Assembly: GCA_050694175.1 (NCBI GenBank)
Contig: JBOGXA010000024.1
Location: 1-59,613, forward strand
Direction: 5' to 3'
DNA: 59,613 bases
Source of the DNA: JBOGXA01 sp050694175
Lineage (GTDB): Bacteria > Actinomycetota > CADDZG01 > WHSQ01
The position numbers were made by a program, and so were the translations under genes. This document shows, piece after piece, positions 51,631 to 59,613 of the stretch (the first letter of the stretch is position 1; every line of letters begins with the position of its first letter). Below the pieces are notes generated by a model. It did not search any database. It saw only the letters and a program-made list of their open reading frames with translations, and was not told the origin of the DNA.

Positions 51631-52191
51631 ATGAGTTCGGACGCTGCGAAACGGCGAGTTGACGTCGCGATCGCGGAGTTCACCGCGCTGCGTGCGGAAA
51701 TGCTCGACCGGCGAGGCAGTCAGAAGAATTTGGCAGGTCTGGCACTCGCGGCGTTTGCGGCGCTCTTCACGTTCTCGTTGGGACGGGATGGGGACGAACG
51801 CCTATTACTGCTGGTGCCTCCACTAGGCCTCGTCCTGTGCATTCTCCATCTCACGGAGTCGTTCCACATCTACCGCCTGAATCAATACATTCGCCGAAAG
51901 CTGTGGCCCGAATTGCAGCAAGAAACCGGATATCCGATCAGTTGGCAGAGCGGGTTCCCGAGGCGCTCGGGTCGCGGTGGACTCATCGCGACGATCCTGT
52001 CCGATGGAATGATCCCACTGCTCCTCGCGGGAAGCGGCTTCGCAGCCACAGTTCCCTACGACCAAGCCGGCGGCTTTCGTGGATTAGCGTGGCTTGAAAT
52101 TGTTGAATACGGACTCGTCGCAATGACGGTTGCCGCTGCGATCGCGTTCGGTGTCTACGTCGCCTGGGCGGAAGAGCGTGGAACGCAATGA
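51631..52191 (+). CDS. Four-helix integral membrane protein, unknown
   Basis: 186 aa from ATG at 51631 (the GTG at 51601 adds ten residues). An N-terminal charged helix (DAAKRRVDVAIAEFTALRAEMLDRR) precedes two membrane helices (about 36-53 and 60-78), a loop with an Arg/Trp-rich stretch, and two more helices (about 127-145 and 153-175). No family recognised. It lies between the two tRNA-like repeats, so it could be cargo of an integrated element. Confidence 0.6.
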   Translation: MSSDAAKRRVDVAIAEFTALRAEMLDRRGSQKNLAGLALAAFAALFTFSLGRDGDERLLLLVPPLGLVLCILHLTESFHIYRLNQYIRRKLWPELQQETGYPISWQSGFPRRSGRGGLIATILSDGMIPLLLAGSGFAATVPYDQAGGFRGLAWLEIVEYGLVAMTVAAAIAFGVYVAWAEERGTQ

Positions 52192-52263
52192 CTGGGCAAG
52201 TCAACCTGCCGCGCGAAGACGCCGCGCCCGGTAACGGATCTGCCGCTGCCCGCTTCGCTTCGT

Positions 52264-52308
52264 TGCAGGGGCGGGATTTGAACCCGCGACCTCCGGGTTA
52301 TGAGCCGG
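52264..52308 (-). tRNA. tRNA-Met(CAU)-like 3' fragment, probable attachment site
   Basis: On the minus strand CTCATAA forms an anticodon loop (CAU) with a GC-rich but imperfect stem, followed by variable AGGTC, a T-arm (GCGGG-TTCAAAT-CCCGC) and acceptor strand. The 5' half (acceptor 5' strand and D-arm) is absent, so no functional tRNA is made here. Its 25-bp end is repeated at 50413-50437. Such 3'-half duplication is what tRNA-targeting integrases leave behind. Confidence 0.65.
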
Positions 52309-52325
52309 TAGGGACACATGACGTC

Positions 52326-52407
52326 CCCTGACGACTGCTGACGGATTCTGCCGTCCACCTGCGTCGATGCAGCTGTCCGTGCGGATTCCCTGACGGCTGG
52401 TGACGAG
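52326..52407 (+). repeat. Pair of about 20-bp direct repeats next to the tRNA fragment
   Basis: CCCTGACGACTGCTGACGGA (52326-52345) and CCCTGACGGCTGGTGACGAG (52388-52407) agree at about 16 of 20 positions and stand 62 nt apart, beside the tRNA fragment. Arm-type integrase sites often have this layout. No integrase gene is found in the window. Confidence 0.45.
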
Positions 52408-52994
52408 TGCGACCGTTGCGTTTGTGATCAGGATGTGATCAGGACTCACTCTCCGATCACCGTGAGTTCCTCTTCGGCCGCGAAACCAACTCACGATCTC
52501 CAATGCGATCCTCGGTATCACAGCTACTGCTTCGGTGGCGGCAGCCGATGCAAACTACGTCGCTGTCCGGCAACAACGCCCGGCGAAACCGCTTTTGCCG
52601 GGCAAGATAGGGTAGCGTTCTCCGCCGATGCTTGGCCGGCTGTGACCAACGGCCTGTGGACGCGCACGCGCGTGGGTGTCTGGTGTGTCACCTGCCCGCT
52701 CCCTTCACCTAGTGTTGAAAGGACCGGTCGACAACTCCCGGTGGAGAAACCAGAGCGACGCTCCCATCAAGTCAGGCCGGTCCAGAAGGCAAGGATCGGG
52801 GTCGACATTTCATAATCAAGACAGGCCGACGCTGTCAGAGTCCGAATCGAGTCAGGACCCCGGTCCGGCCTTTACGCTAGAGAGCCGTTGCGCCTCAACA
52901 GCCGATTATCCAAACACCCGGGAGTCCGTTGGGATTCCGCCTCTCCACCAGGCCGATCGACAGGTCCCTCAACGGTGTCTGTTGGGCTCTACAT
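52408..52994. other. Region without a supported gene, next to the attachment-like site
   Basis: Contains a pair of TGATCA sites in TGTGATCAGGATGTGATCAGG near 52423-52442, a small direct repeat. No convincing open frame, tRNA or promoter is seen in the remaining about 550 bp. Confidence 0.5.
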
Positions 52995-53183
52995 TTACTT
53001 CTTGCCCGCGTGACGAACCTTCCTCTCGACTTTGCCAGCAAGGTCCTGGACAGTGCCCTTAGCCTTCTGTGCGAACCCTTTCGCCTGAACCCTCCGATTC
53101 TTCGTTGCCTTTCCAACCGCCTTCTTGATGGACCCCGCGACCTTATTGGCCTTACCCTTGGCCCGCCTCCGTGTTCCTGCCAT
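52995..53183 (-). CDS. CsbD-like stress protein
   Basis: 62 aa, very basic, with KGKANKVAGSIKKAVGKATKN and FAQKAKGTVQDLAGKVERKV, the alternating Ala/Lys/Gly pattern of CsbD/YjbJ proteins. In Bacillus CsbD is a sigma-B-dependent general stress protein of unknown role. The ATG has GGAGG about 9 nt upstream. It is one of few unbroken genes in the right arm. Confidence 0.85.
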   Translation of the reverse strand: MAGTRRRAKGKANKVAGSIKKAVGKATKNRRVQAKGFAQKAKGTVQDLAGKVERKVRHAGKK

Positions 53184-53423
53184 CTAGCACCTCCGGCTCT
53201 GTCCACCCTTTCCCGACTTCCGCTAGGGAGCATGTTCCTCCTCTTGACGCCAGAAGCAGCGCCTCGTCCTTCGGGCGACTTTTCATGCCCTCAGGCAATA
53301 TCGCGTCTCTATACTTTGCCTTAACGGCGTCGCGGCCGCAGGACCGACCTCGTTCGGAAGACTTTCGGCTGCACCTCGTGGCGGTCGGCAGCCGAGAACG
53401 CGGCGGATCAGAATAGGGGGAAG

Positions 53424-53879
53424 GTGCCTGCAAGGGAAAAGGAAGAACTCGACAAGGAGTGGATAGAGCTTCTCAAGGAACTTCGCGTTGTGCTACCCGG
53501 AGTCCAGGTGCTGTTTGCTTTCTTGTTGGCAGCGCCGTTCAGCACGCGTTTCAACAGCGTCACCAAGGTGCAGAAGAACGCCTAATTTCCTGTCGCTGCT
53601 GTTCACCACCATCTCGGCCGGTTTGATGACCGCGCCCACCACTTTCCATCGCTTGCGCTGACGCCACGGCGACAAGGAAAAGATGTTGGAGATCATGAAC
53701 CGGCTCACCATCGCGGGGGCGTGTTCCTTGCCTTTGCAATGACTGCAGCGTTCTTCGTCATCACCGACGTCATATTTGGCGGAGTTCTTGCCATCGTTTG
53801 GACGACCTCGATCAGCCTGACTCTCTTCGGCCTGTGGTACGGCCTCGCGCTCAAGCGCAAGATGGACGAAGGCGACTAA
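53424..53879 (+). pseudogene. DUF6328 membrane protein, frameshifted
   Basis: The first frame (GTG 53424) gives ELDKEWIELLKELRVVLPGVQVLFAFLLAAPF, the DUF6328 start. It stops at 53582; after one shift FLSLLFTTISAGLMTAPTTFHRLR continues, then a TGA interrupts before HGDKEKMLEIMNRLTIAG, and another shift gives VFLAFAMTAAFFVITDVIFGG and the C-terminus GLWYGLALKRKMDEGD. Two shifts and a stop codon make it a pseudogene unless all three are sequence errors. The intact family has four membrane helices and unknown function. Confidence 0.75.
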
Positions 53880-53971
53880 AGCTTCGCTCGTAGGATTGCC
53901 GCCTGCTCTAGAACAAGCGACTTGCCAAGGAAGTGCAGATGGGCTCTGAGAGAGGCTCCCGGTAAGGCGTT

Positions 53972-54043
53972 CTAGACCATCCGAACGATGACGATGACGA
54001 GGATGATCCCCACGAGAACCCAGATCCAGATCGGTATCTTCAT
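53972..54043 (-). CDS. 23-residue membrane microprotein
   Basis: Starting at ATG 54043 with GGAGGG upstream, it encodes MKIPIWIWVLVGIILVIVIV plus three residues, then TAG. A single hydrophobic helix with a Lys at residue 2 and a Trp pair at 6/8. The strong ribosome site and the uniform hydrophobicity argue for translation. Similar tiny hydrophobic proteins are known in several bacteria, without a common role. Confidence 0.6.
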   Translation of the reverse strand: MKIPIWIWVLVGIILVIVIVRMV

Positions 54044-54384
54044 CTCTTCCCTCCTTGGAGACGGGTCGAATCTACCCTACGCCCCGCATCCTCGCGGTGG
54101 CAGGCATCACGCTCGCTGCCAACAGACCTCTGCCTCGACGCGCGCGAGCAAGCGATCTGGGCGCGCAAAACCGAGGGAGCCTTGGCGAGCTCATGCCTCA
54201 GTCCGATCGTGGGGTCTAATACCCATCGATTCGCTACACAGAACGCGTCGCCGAGGGCGGCGCCGCCTCAAGCGTGTGCAGCTTCAGCGACAGCTACGAC
54301 AACTGATCGTTCCTAGCTGGCTCTCGGGGTACCGGCGAGTGTGAAGTCTCGCACGGGGTACCGGCGAGACTGGGTGGGCGCCGA

Positions 54385-54904
54385 AGGTTGTCGACCACCT
54401 CCGCACGAGGATCGAGCGCGAGGTCGTGCTCCTGGTGGCCGGCGGGCGAGCGGCCGTGCGGGAGACATGGAGATGGAGCGGCTGGCCGCGCTGGCGGGCT
54501 CCCTCGGTATCAAGGACAGCGTTCGCTGGCTGGGGGGCAGCCTCACCGTGATCTGGTGCGCCTCTACCGCGCCGCCGAGGCCCTCCTGGTGTGCTCGCAC
54601 TGGGAGTCCTTCGGGCTCGCCGCGCTCGAGGCGCAGGCCTGCGGCACGCCCGTAGTGGCGCCCGCAGTGGGGGGATTGTCGAGCGTGGTGCAGGACGGCG
54701 AATCGGGGCCTGGTCGATTCCCGTGACCCCGAGGCGTTTGCGGTAGCGGTGGAGAAGCTAAGCGATCGAAAGGCTCGAGCCGTGCCCGCCGCGGGGGCCG
54801 CTCGCTGGGCCTCTTCCTTCTCGTGGGAGGCCACGGCCGGTTCGCTGCTTTACCTCTACGAATGCCCTGTCAGCGAACGGCTCCCCGAAGCATGCACTTG
54901 TTAG
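54385..54904 (+). pseudogene. GT4 glycosyltransferase fragment, frameshifted
   Basis: Three frames must be joined: EMERLAALAGSLGIKDSVRWLGG, then VRLYRAAEALLVCSHWESFGLAALEAQACGTPVVAPAVGG (the nucleotide-sugar-binding E-x7-E motif of GT-B enzymes) and after another shift LVDSRDPEAFAVAVEKLSDRKARAV. The pattern fits MshA-like retaining transferases. The N-terminal half is missing, so it is a decayed remnant or errors in the sequence. Confidence 0.7.
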
Positions 54905-54908
54905 TTGG

Positions 54909-56212
54909 CTAAGGGCCGATCCTCACGAGCGCGGCCTCGAATCCTCCCTCACCCTGCGAATGGTTGCCGGGATCGGCAGTCGTACCACCCGCCTCGGCGG
55001 TCGCGCCTGCGACTTCCTGGAACGCAAAGGTCGGGGTAGCCACCGCCCCTCTGAGTCGCGAAGTCTTCATGGGGGCATCCTCGAACGTGTAGGGGGGTTC
55101 TCCGCAGTCGCGCCGAGAGCGATGGTGCCGTCGGATGCCACCTCAACGCCCTCGCCGTGCTCGATGCCCGTGCCTCCCCACGTGCTCGAGTCGATGCTTT
55201 TCCCCTCGGGGCTCATCTGCACGAGGAACGCATCGTCGCTTCCGGCACCGATCTCGTTCGTTTCCCCGGCCCACAGCACCGTACCGTCGGGCTTTACGCC
55301 CACGGCTCCCGATACGTCACCGCTGCGACCTCCCCAGCTTCGGTCCCAGACGAGGGTTCCGTCGGGCGTGAACTTGACGAGGAGAGCGTCCACGATCAGC
55401 TTGCGGCTCGAGTCCTGGATCGCTCCGGCCACGTATACGGAGCCGTCGGGTGCCACTGCGATCCCACCACGAGGATCATCGGTCTCGACGGCGGAGTAGG
55501 ACCGCTGCCAGATGAGCTCACCCAACGGATTGATCTTGAAGAGAACGAGATCGGAACCAAACGAACCGTCGCCAGCCGCGGCGCTGCCGGCGACGTAGAC
55601 GTTTCCGTCGGGTGCAACCGCGATGCCCTTGAATCCACCTGCGGGTCCGTAGGTCTTTTGCCAGGCCACGCTGCCGTCGGGGAGGAACTTCAGCACGAGA
55701 ATGTTCCCGCCTCCTGCGCTCGTCCCGCCGACGACGTACACGGACCCGTCGGAACCGACCGCGAGCGCCTCACCACTCTCGGTCCCACCGTTGCTGTCCC
55801 AGCGTTGCTGCCACAGTAGCGATCCGTTCGGGGAGTACTTGAGCAGCACGACATCGCCTGCGACGCCGCTCGTGGACCCCGTGACGTAGACGGACCCGTC
55901 GGTCGCGACGGCCACATCGCTCGCTTCGTGATTCGTAAAGTTGCCGGGGCCGTCCCAGGTCCGTTGCCAGGTGACGGAATCATCCGGGGCGAACTTCACC
56001 AGGAAGATCTGCGCCTGGCTGAATTCGTCGAAGCTTCTGGTCGTACCGGCGAGATAGGTGCTGCCGTCCGATGCGATGGCAGTCCCTCCGACGCTTTCGG
56101 AGCCCGGGCCTCCCCACGTCGTCTCTGAGATGAACGTCGCAGCCTGGGATGGAACGGTCGACGTGACCAGTAGACCCGTAAAGAGGGCTAGCAGAGAACG
56201 CTTTAATTTCAT
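54909..56212 (-). CDS. Secreted SBBP-type beta-propeller protein with a C-terminal frameshift
   Basis: Signal peptide (about 1-24, ending SQAA) followed by repeated DGSVYVAG, DVVLLKYSPNGSLLWQQRW-like SBBP repeats, i.e. six or seven blades. The frame is interrupted at about 55092-55097, a run of six G, after AENPPT; another frame continues PMKTSRLRG and ends at 54909 (about 430 aa in total). Restoring one base gives a full protein. It is exported; the role is unknown (possible surface binding). Confidence 0.7.
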
Positions 56213-56251
56213 GGAAATACTCCTCTCAACTGATGGTGGACGTGTGCTCTC

Positions 56252-58010
56252 TTAGCGTGGATTCACTGTTGTCGCTGTGGTGACCGTGTTGTCGGCCTGG
56301 TCTCCGTCGGGCTCGTTCGAGTGCGCCGTGGCGGTATTCGTGAGCGTTCCCGCCTTCGACGGAGTTACGACTATGGTCACCGTCGCGCTCTGAGTCACTG
56401 CGAGAGTGCCGATGTCGCATGTGATGACGCCGTCGGTCCTTCCCTTGCCCTCGCGGACGCACGAGCCCTGACTGGCCGTAGCGGACACGAAGGTCGCGTT
56501 TGCGGGCAGCGTGTCCTCCACAGTGACGGCGGTGGCAACGCCCGGACCGTCGTTCCGTACGGTGAGCGTGTAGGTCACAGGGTTACGCGCAGTTGCCGGA
56601 TCCGGCGAAGCGACCTTAGTCAAGTTCAGATCGGCCTGCTGCCGCATGTCCCGCACGAAGATGTTAAACGCGGTCGGAGGTCGTCTCGGGCACGAATGTC
56701 GAGGAGCGCGACTGCCAGGCGATCACTCCCCCGTTGGGCGTCATCGCCACCGCGTCGGGAGACAGCGGGTCTCCGGAGATGACCCCGCTGTGCCGGTTGC
56801 CCACCTCGCCGCCGTTGCCCACGCTGACGAGTCTCGTCGTACCGGCGATGCGGTCTCGCACGAAAACATCGGCAAAGTCCGCTGCCCCGCCACCGAAGTT
56901 GGTTGCGTGCGAGGCGAGGACGGTGAACCGTCCGTCATCACTCACATCGCCGGGGATAGTGCTGTCGTCGGCCTGGACGTTGGAGCTGTTGACGCTGACG
57001 TGGTGATAGGTGTCTGTATCCCTGTCGAAAAGGAAGGCATCGTCGGCGCCCCCGTTGGCGTCGGTGGCTAGGAAAGTAGTGTCCTGCGTTGAGAACGTGA
57101 CGTAGCGACCGTTGCCGCTGATCCCGCCGCCGACCCCGTGCTGGATGACTCCAGTGGCGGGCTGGTTGCTCGTGATCGGCTCCATCGCCCCCATCTGACG
57201 GTCGAAGACGTAGGCGTCGAGATCACTGTTGTCCGGATCGCCGGGAACGTAATTGGATGCAAACGAAGTGAAGTAAACGAAACGGCCGTCGGCGTTTATG
57301 TCGGGCGTCAAGACGACGTCCCCGTTTGACACGCTGCCTTCGTGTCCCCTGGTGATCAGCTCCGTGACCCCGGCCTCGCGGTCGTGCACGAAAAGCTCGT
57401 CCCTGAAGCCTCCGAAATCCGGTAGCTCCACCGTCCCCTTGAACGCGACGAAGCGCCCGTCGCGACTAATGTCCGGGCGGATCGCGTCGAACAGCACCAC
57501 GCCCGCGCTGGGGACGCTAACCAGCGTCGTCTCACCGGTGAGCCGGTCGTGGACGAACACGTCCGGGCTGATGTCCCGGTCTCCTCGGGCGAGGTTCGTT
57601 GCGTCCGAGTCGAAGGCAATGTAGCGACCGTCGCCGCTGATCGAGGGGCCCCCCATCAAGCCCAACAGGCCGCTCGGGCCGTCGGCCTGGCGCCCGGCGC
57701 TCGAGACGCTTACTCGCTGTGTCGTCCCGGTCAAACGGTCTCTTACAAAAATGTCCGTTACGCCGTTGGTGTCTTCAGGTACGAGGTTGTCGGCAAACGA
57801 TGCGAACGCGACGAAGCGACCGCTTTCACTTACCGAAGGCCGCTCGCTGTCCTGATTTCCCGGCGAGCCGTTATTGACGCTCACGATCTCGGTGAAACCG
57901 GGGGCGTCCGCGGCGACTGCATTGCCGGTAAGGACGAGTACGCCCGCTGTCGCAAGGCCCGCAAGCCTGCGAACGCGAGTGATGTAGCCGTGTGAACCAT
58001 TCTTTTTCAT
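56252..58010 (-). CDS. Secreted PD40/TolB-like propeller fused to a DUF11 domain, frameshifted
   Basis: From ATG 58010: a signal peptide (about 1-30) and repeats of the type GRFVAFxSxASNLVxGDxNG and DVFVRDRLTGTT, i.e. WD40-like PD40 blades. The frame stops at 56664 (ETTSDRV), while the other frame carries on FNIFVRDMRQQADLNLTKVASPDP and a DUF11 repeat (VTYTLTVRNDGPGVATAVTVEDTLP), ending at 56252. One base near 56664 joins them. Its ATG overlaps the preceding gene stop (ATGA). Exported, role unknown. Confidence 0.7.
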
Positions 58011-58899
58011 GCCTCGCCCACCTGAGTCGTTGTGAGGATGTCTCCTGTGGCACGGTTGATCTTGTTGAGTGTCCGGCCGAACCAGTTGGCGTTGTACATC
58101 ACGCTGAGGCGAGTGTTGGACCATAGGTTGTGCGGGTTGTTCCATCCATCCTGCGCGTCCGGATCGAGTCCGTTGATCTCGCGCTCGGTTCTGAAGGTGC
58201 CGGCATCAACCACGGTGACGGTGACGGTGCCGGGCTTTGCCACCCCTGACCCGTCGGTTTGCTGCGGAACCCTCTCGAATTGGGTGTTGACCCAGACTTC
58301 GCCCACGCCGGGGACCGCTCGCCTGGTCTCGTCCCCACCCGAGAAGATGTCCCACTTGACTCTCTTGTCCTCATCCGAGGCGGCTATAGCGGGTAATACC
58401 GAAAGCACGACATCGGCGGGCATTGATTGGGCTCCCAGGTGGCGGATGAATGGCAACTGTGCGGCCGTCACGGGCGGATTGTTGCCTTGGGCGTCTCGAA
58501 CACCAACTACTCCCTGCATAAACGGATGGACCTTGCAGGTGAACAGATAGACGCCGGGCTGATCGAAGCGGGCTCCAATCGAGCCCCGCTGCGCATAATC
58601 CTGATCGACCGTGAGGCTCGAAGTGGTTGGGCTTGGAGATCAGGGTCACCGTGTGCTTGGTCTGAGTGAACTCACCGATCTCGAACTGAACGTCGTCGCC
58701 TCGTTCGATCACCGTCACCGGCGTCCCGGTCTTCTCACTCCGAAACCAGTTGCCGGGCTCATCGCTTCAGCTGCACGCGGCCCGCGGTATCCGCGGACGA
58801 CGGAGGCGACCCGAACGTCACCTGCATAGACAAGGTGACCAGAACAAGCAATACAAGAGCGACGCCAAGGCGCGTTCGCCCGCCGAAAGTGATGCTCAT
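58007..58899 (-). pseudogene. Secreted copper-binding cupredoxin protein, frameshifted
   Basis: From ATG 58899 (GGGAGGA upstream) comes a signal peptide (GVALVLLVLVTLSMQVTFG). Three frames must be joined: the first ends VQLKR, the second begins DEPGNWFRSEKTG and holds TQTKHTVTLI, the third has VYLFTCKVHPFMQGVVGV. Joined, it has the full His, Cys-x2-His, Met copper set. The C-terminal part begins a propeller-like repeat (NKINRATGDIL) and then ends, suggesting the protein is shortened. A decayed or mis-sequenced gene. Confidence 0.65.
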
Positions 58900-58997
58900 G
58901 AAACGTCCTCCCAAAATAATCCAGGTGGCGCTGGACATTCGCCCCAGAGAACCGCAGCCACGCGATACCAACAAGGCTCACGCCGCGTATTACGAAC

Positions 58998-59467
58998 CTA
59001 TTCCCAGAAAAGTTCACCGGCGCGAATTTTTCTTACCACTACGTACCTGCAATCGTCGAAGGGCCTCCACGAAGTAAACATCTGAGGATCAGACCCAAGC
59101 ATTGGGCCGAATCTAACGCCACTGCCAAACTCGACGTAGAGGAGCCCAAGCGGCCATCCGGTTGGGATCGATCGTTGGACTCCGGCAGGTCGAGGCTTCA
59201 ATCGAGCATCAGTGTCCAGAAATTCCATCCTGTTTTTGATGCCGAGTTGGGTCAGCAGGGATGTGGATGCAGAAGTGTCGTGCAGGCGAACTCGGAGCGT
59301 GAGGGCGATCCGCTTTGCCTCATTTTTGTGTCCAGTATCGAAGCGCTCGCAAGATGCTTGCAAGAAGTCCAGTTGCTCAAGCAGGAGACGGTCGAGCCTA
59401 GAGAAGCTTCGCTCGGAAGGCTGTTTCAATTCCCCTCCCCCAGCATGTGCTCGTGTTGGTCGTTCAC
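58998..59467 (-). pseudogene. Unknown helical protein, frameshifted and truncated
   Basis: A GTG at 59467 with GGAGGAGGG upstream begins VNDQHEHMLGEGN and stops, while the other frame continues LDRLLLEQLDFLQASCERFDTGH and KRIALTLRVRLHDTSASTSLLTQLG. The shift falls in CTGGGGGAGGGG (59434-59446). This resembles a family with an LRVLVHDT core that I know only as hypothetical. It ends early at 58998 (GELFWE), where homologues would continue. Near the window edge. Confidence 0.5.
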
Positions 59468-59613
59468 CGCCCTCCTCCCTCGTGACCTGTGAAGTCTCAC
59501 CACCCGTGTCCCATTCTGGCTCCGGTAGGTATGTCTCACAACCGCATCTTCCTCGGCTTGCCGTTGGGCTGAGCCAGCGCTCCGAACTCTTTCGATCGGT
59601 CGTGACGAGCACG

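Noticed and set aside
51090..51683. A 197-residue minus-strand frame
   Set aside because: No ribosome site, no domain pattern, composition biased to Ser/Arg/Pro as expected of a non-coding frame; it conflicts with the membrane-protein start.
52408..53000. A CRISPR array or integrase gene near the attachment-like repeats
   Set aside because: Only two degenerate repeats exist, with no regular spacers, and no tyrosine-recombinase motif was found in any frame.

Overview
The window is GC-rich bacterial DNA, almost certainly from a deep-branching, probably uncultured member of the Actinomycetota. The main evidence is a BldD orthologue with an intact c-di-GMP signature, a SigR/RsrA-type redox sigma/anti-sigma pair, a DinB-fold protein of the mycothiol-transferase type, a PdtaS-like kinase, a SigB/F-type sigma factor with an RsbW-like partner, GlpX, Ku and frequent GTG/TTG starts. 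Many transcripts look leaderless: a TANNNT -10 box lies 6-8 nt before the start codon. I could not run homology searches, so family calls rest on motifs and remembered family features.

Left part (0.1-25 kb), core metabolism and signalling. A minus-strand operon carries an acyl-CoA dehydrogenase, a receiver/HD-GYP protein, RpiB, an MBL-rhodanese protein and a pseudo-receiver. Divergent from it, through overlapping -10 boxes, are an ABC exporter and a translationally coupled esterase / esterase / ATP-grasp / threonine aldolase series of unknown pathway. Then come a decayed MFS gene, glpX, topoisomerase IB, a DUF3105 protein, bldD, ku, an RsbW-like/sigma pair, a class A PBP, a PdtaS-like kinase, a phosphoesterase, DUF2203, an enoyl-CoA hydratase and a BKACE/biotin-carrier pair.

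Middle (24.7-44.5 kb). This holds upp, a K+-channel-like protein with an altered filter, a carboxyltransferase, an enoyl-CoA hydratase, rsrA-sigR overlapping ddl, a DinB protein, a membrane-anchored MurF-like ligase, a hydrolase, a FAD oxidase, a lipoprotein/SnoaL-like membrane pair, pheA, a cyclase-ATPase-TPR regulator, a possible b-haem membrane protein, a nitroreductase and a PPOX-fold protein. The recurring themes are cell-wall precursor synthesis, thiol/oxidative stress and nucleotide second messengers.

44.6-48.9 kb. A tight four-gene operon encodes proteins without signal peptides that I cannot assign: a 709-aa Cys-rich protein with one apparent beta-sandwich domain, two beta-rich proteins with amphipathic strands, and a cupredoxin-like protein without copper ligands. 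This is the best candidate for an undescribed system.

Right arm (49.3-59.6 kb), accessory and degraded. Two 25-bp direct repeats match the 3' end of a tRNA, one as part of a tRNA-Met(CAU)-like 3' half next to arm-type repeats, which suggests an integration site. Most genes here are broken by one-base frameshifts: a RibD-like reductase, a universal stress protein, DUF6328, a GT4 glycosyltransferase, SBBP and PD40 propellers, a secreted cupredoxin and the last gene. CsbD, a 23-aa membrane microprotein and a four-helix membrane protein are intact. The clustering means either real gene decay or poor consensus at a contig end; several breaks lie in G/C homopolymers.
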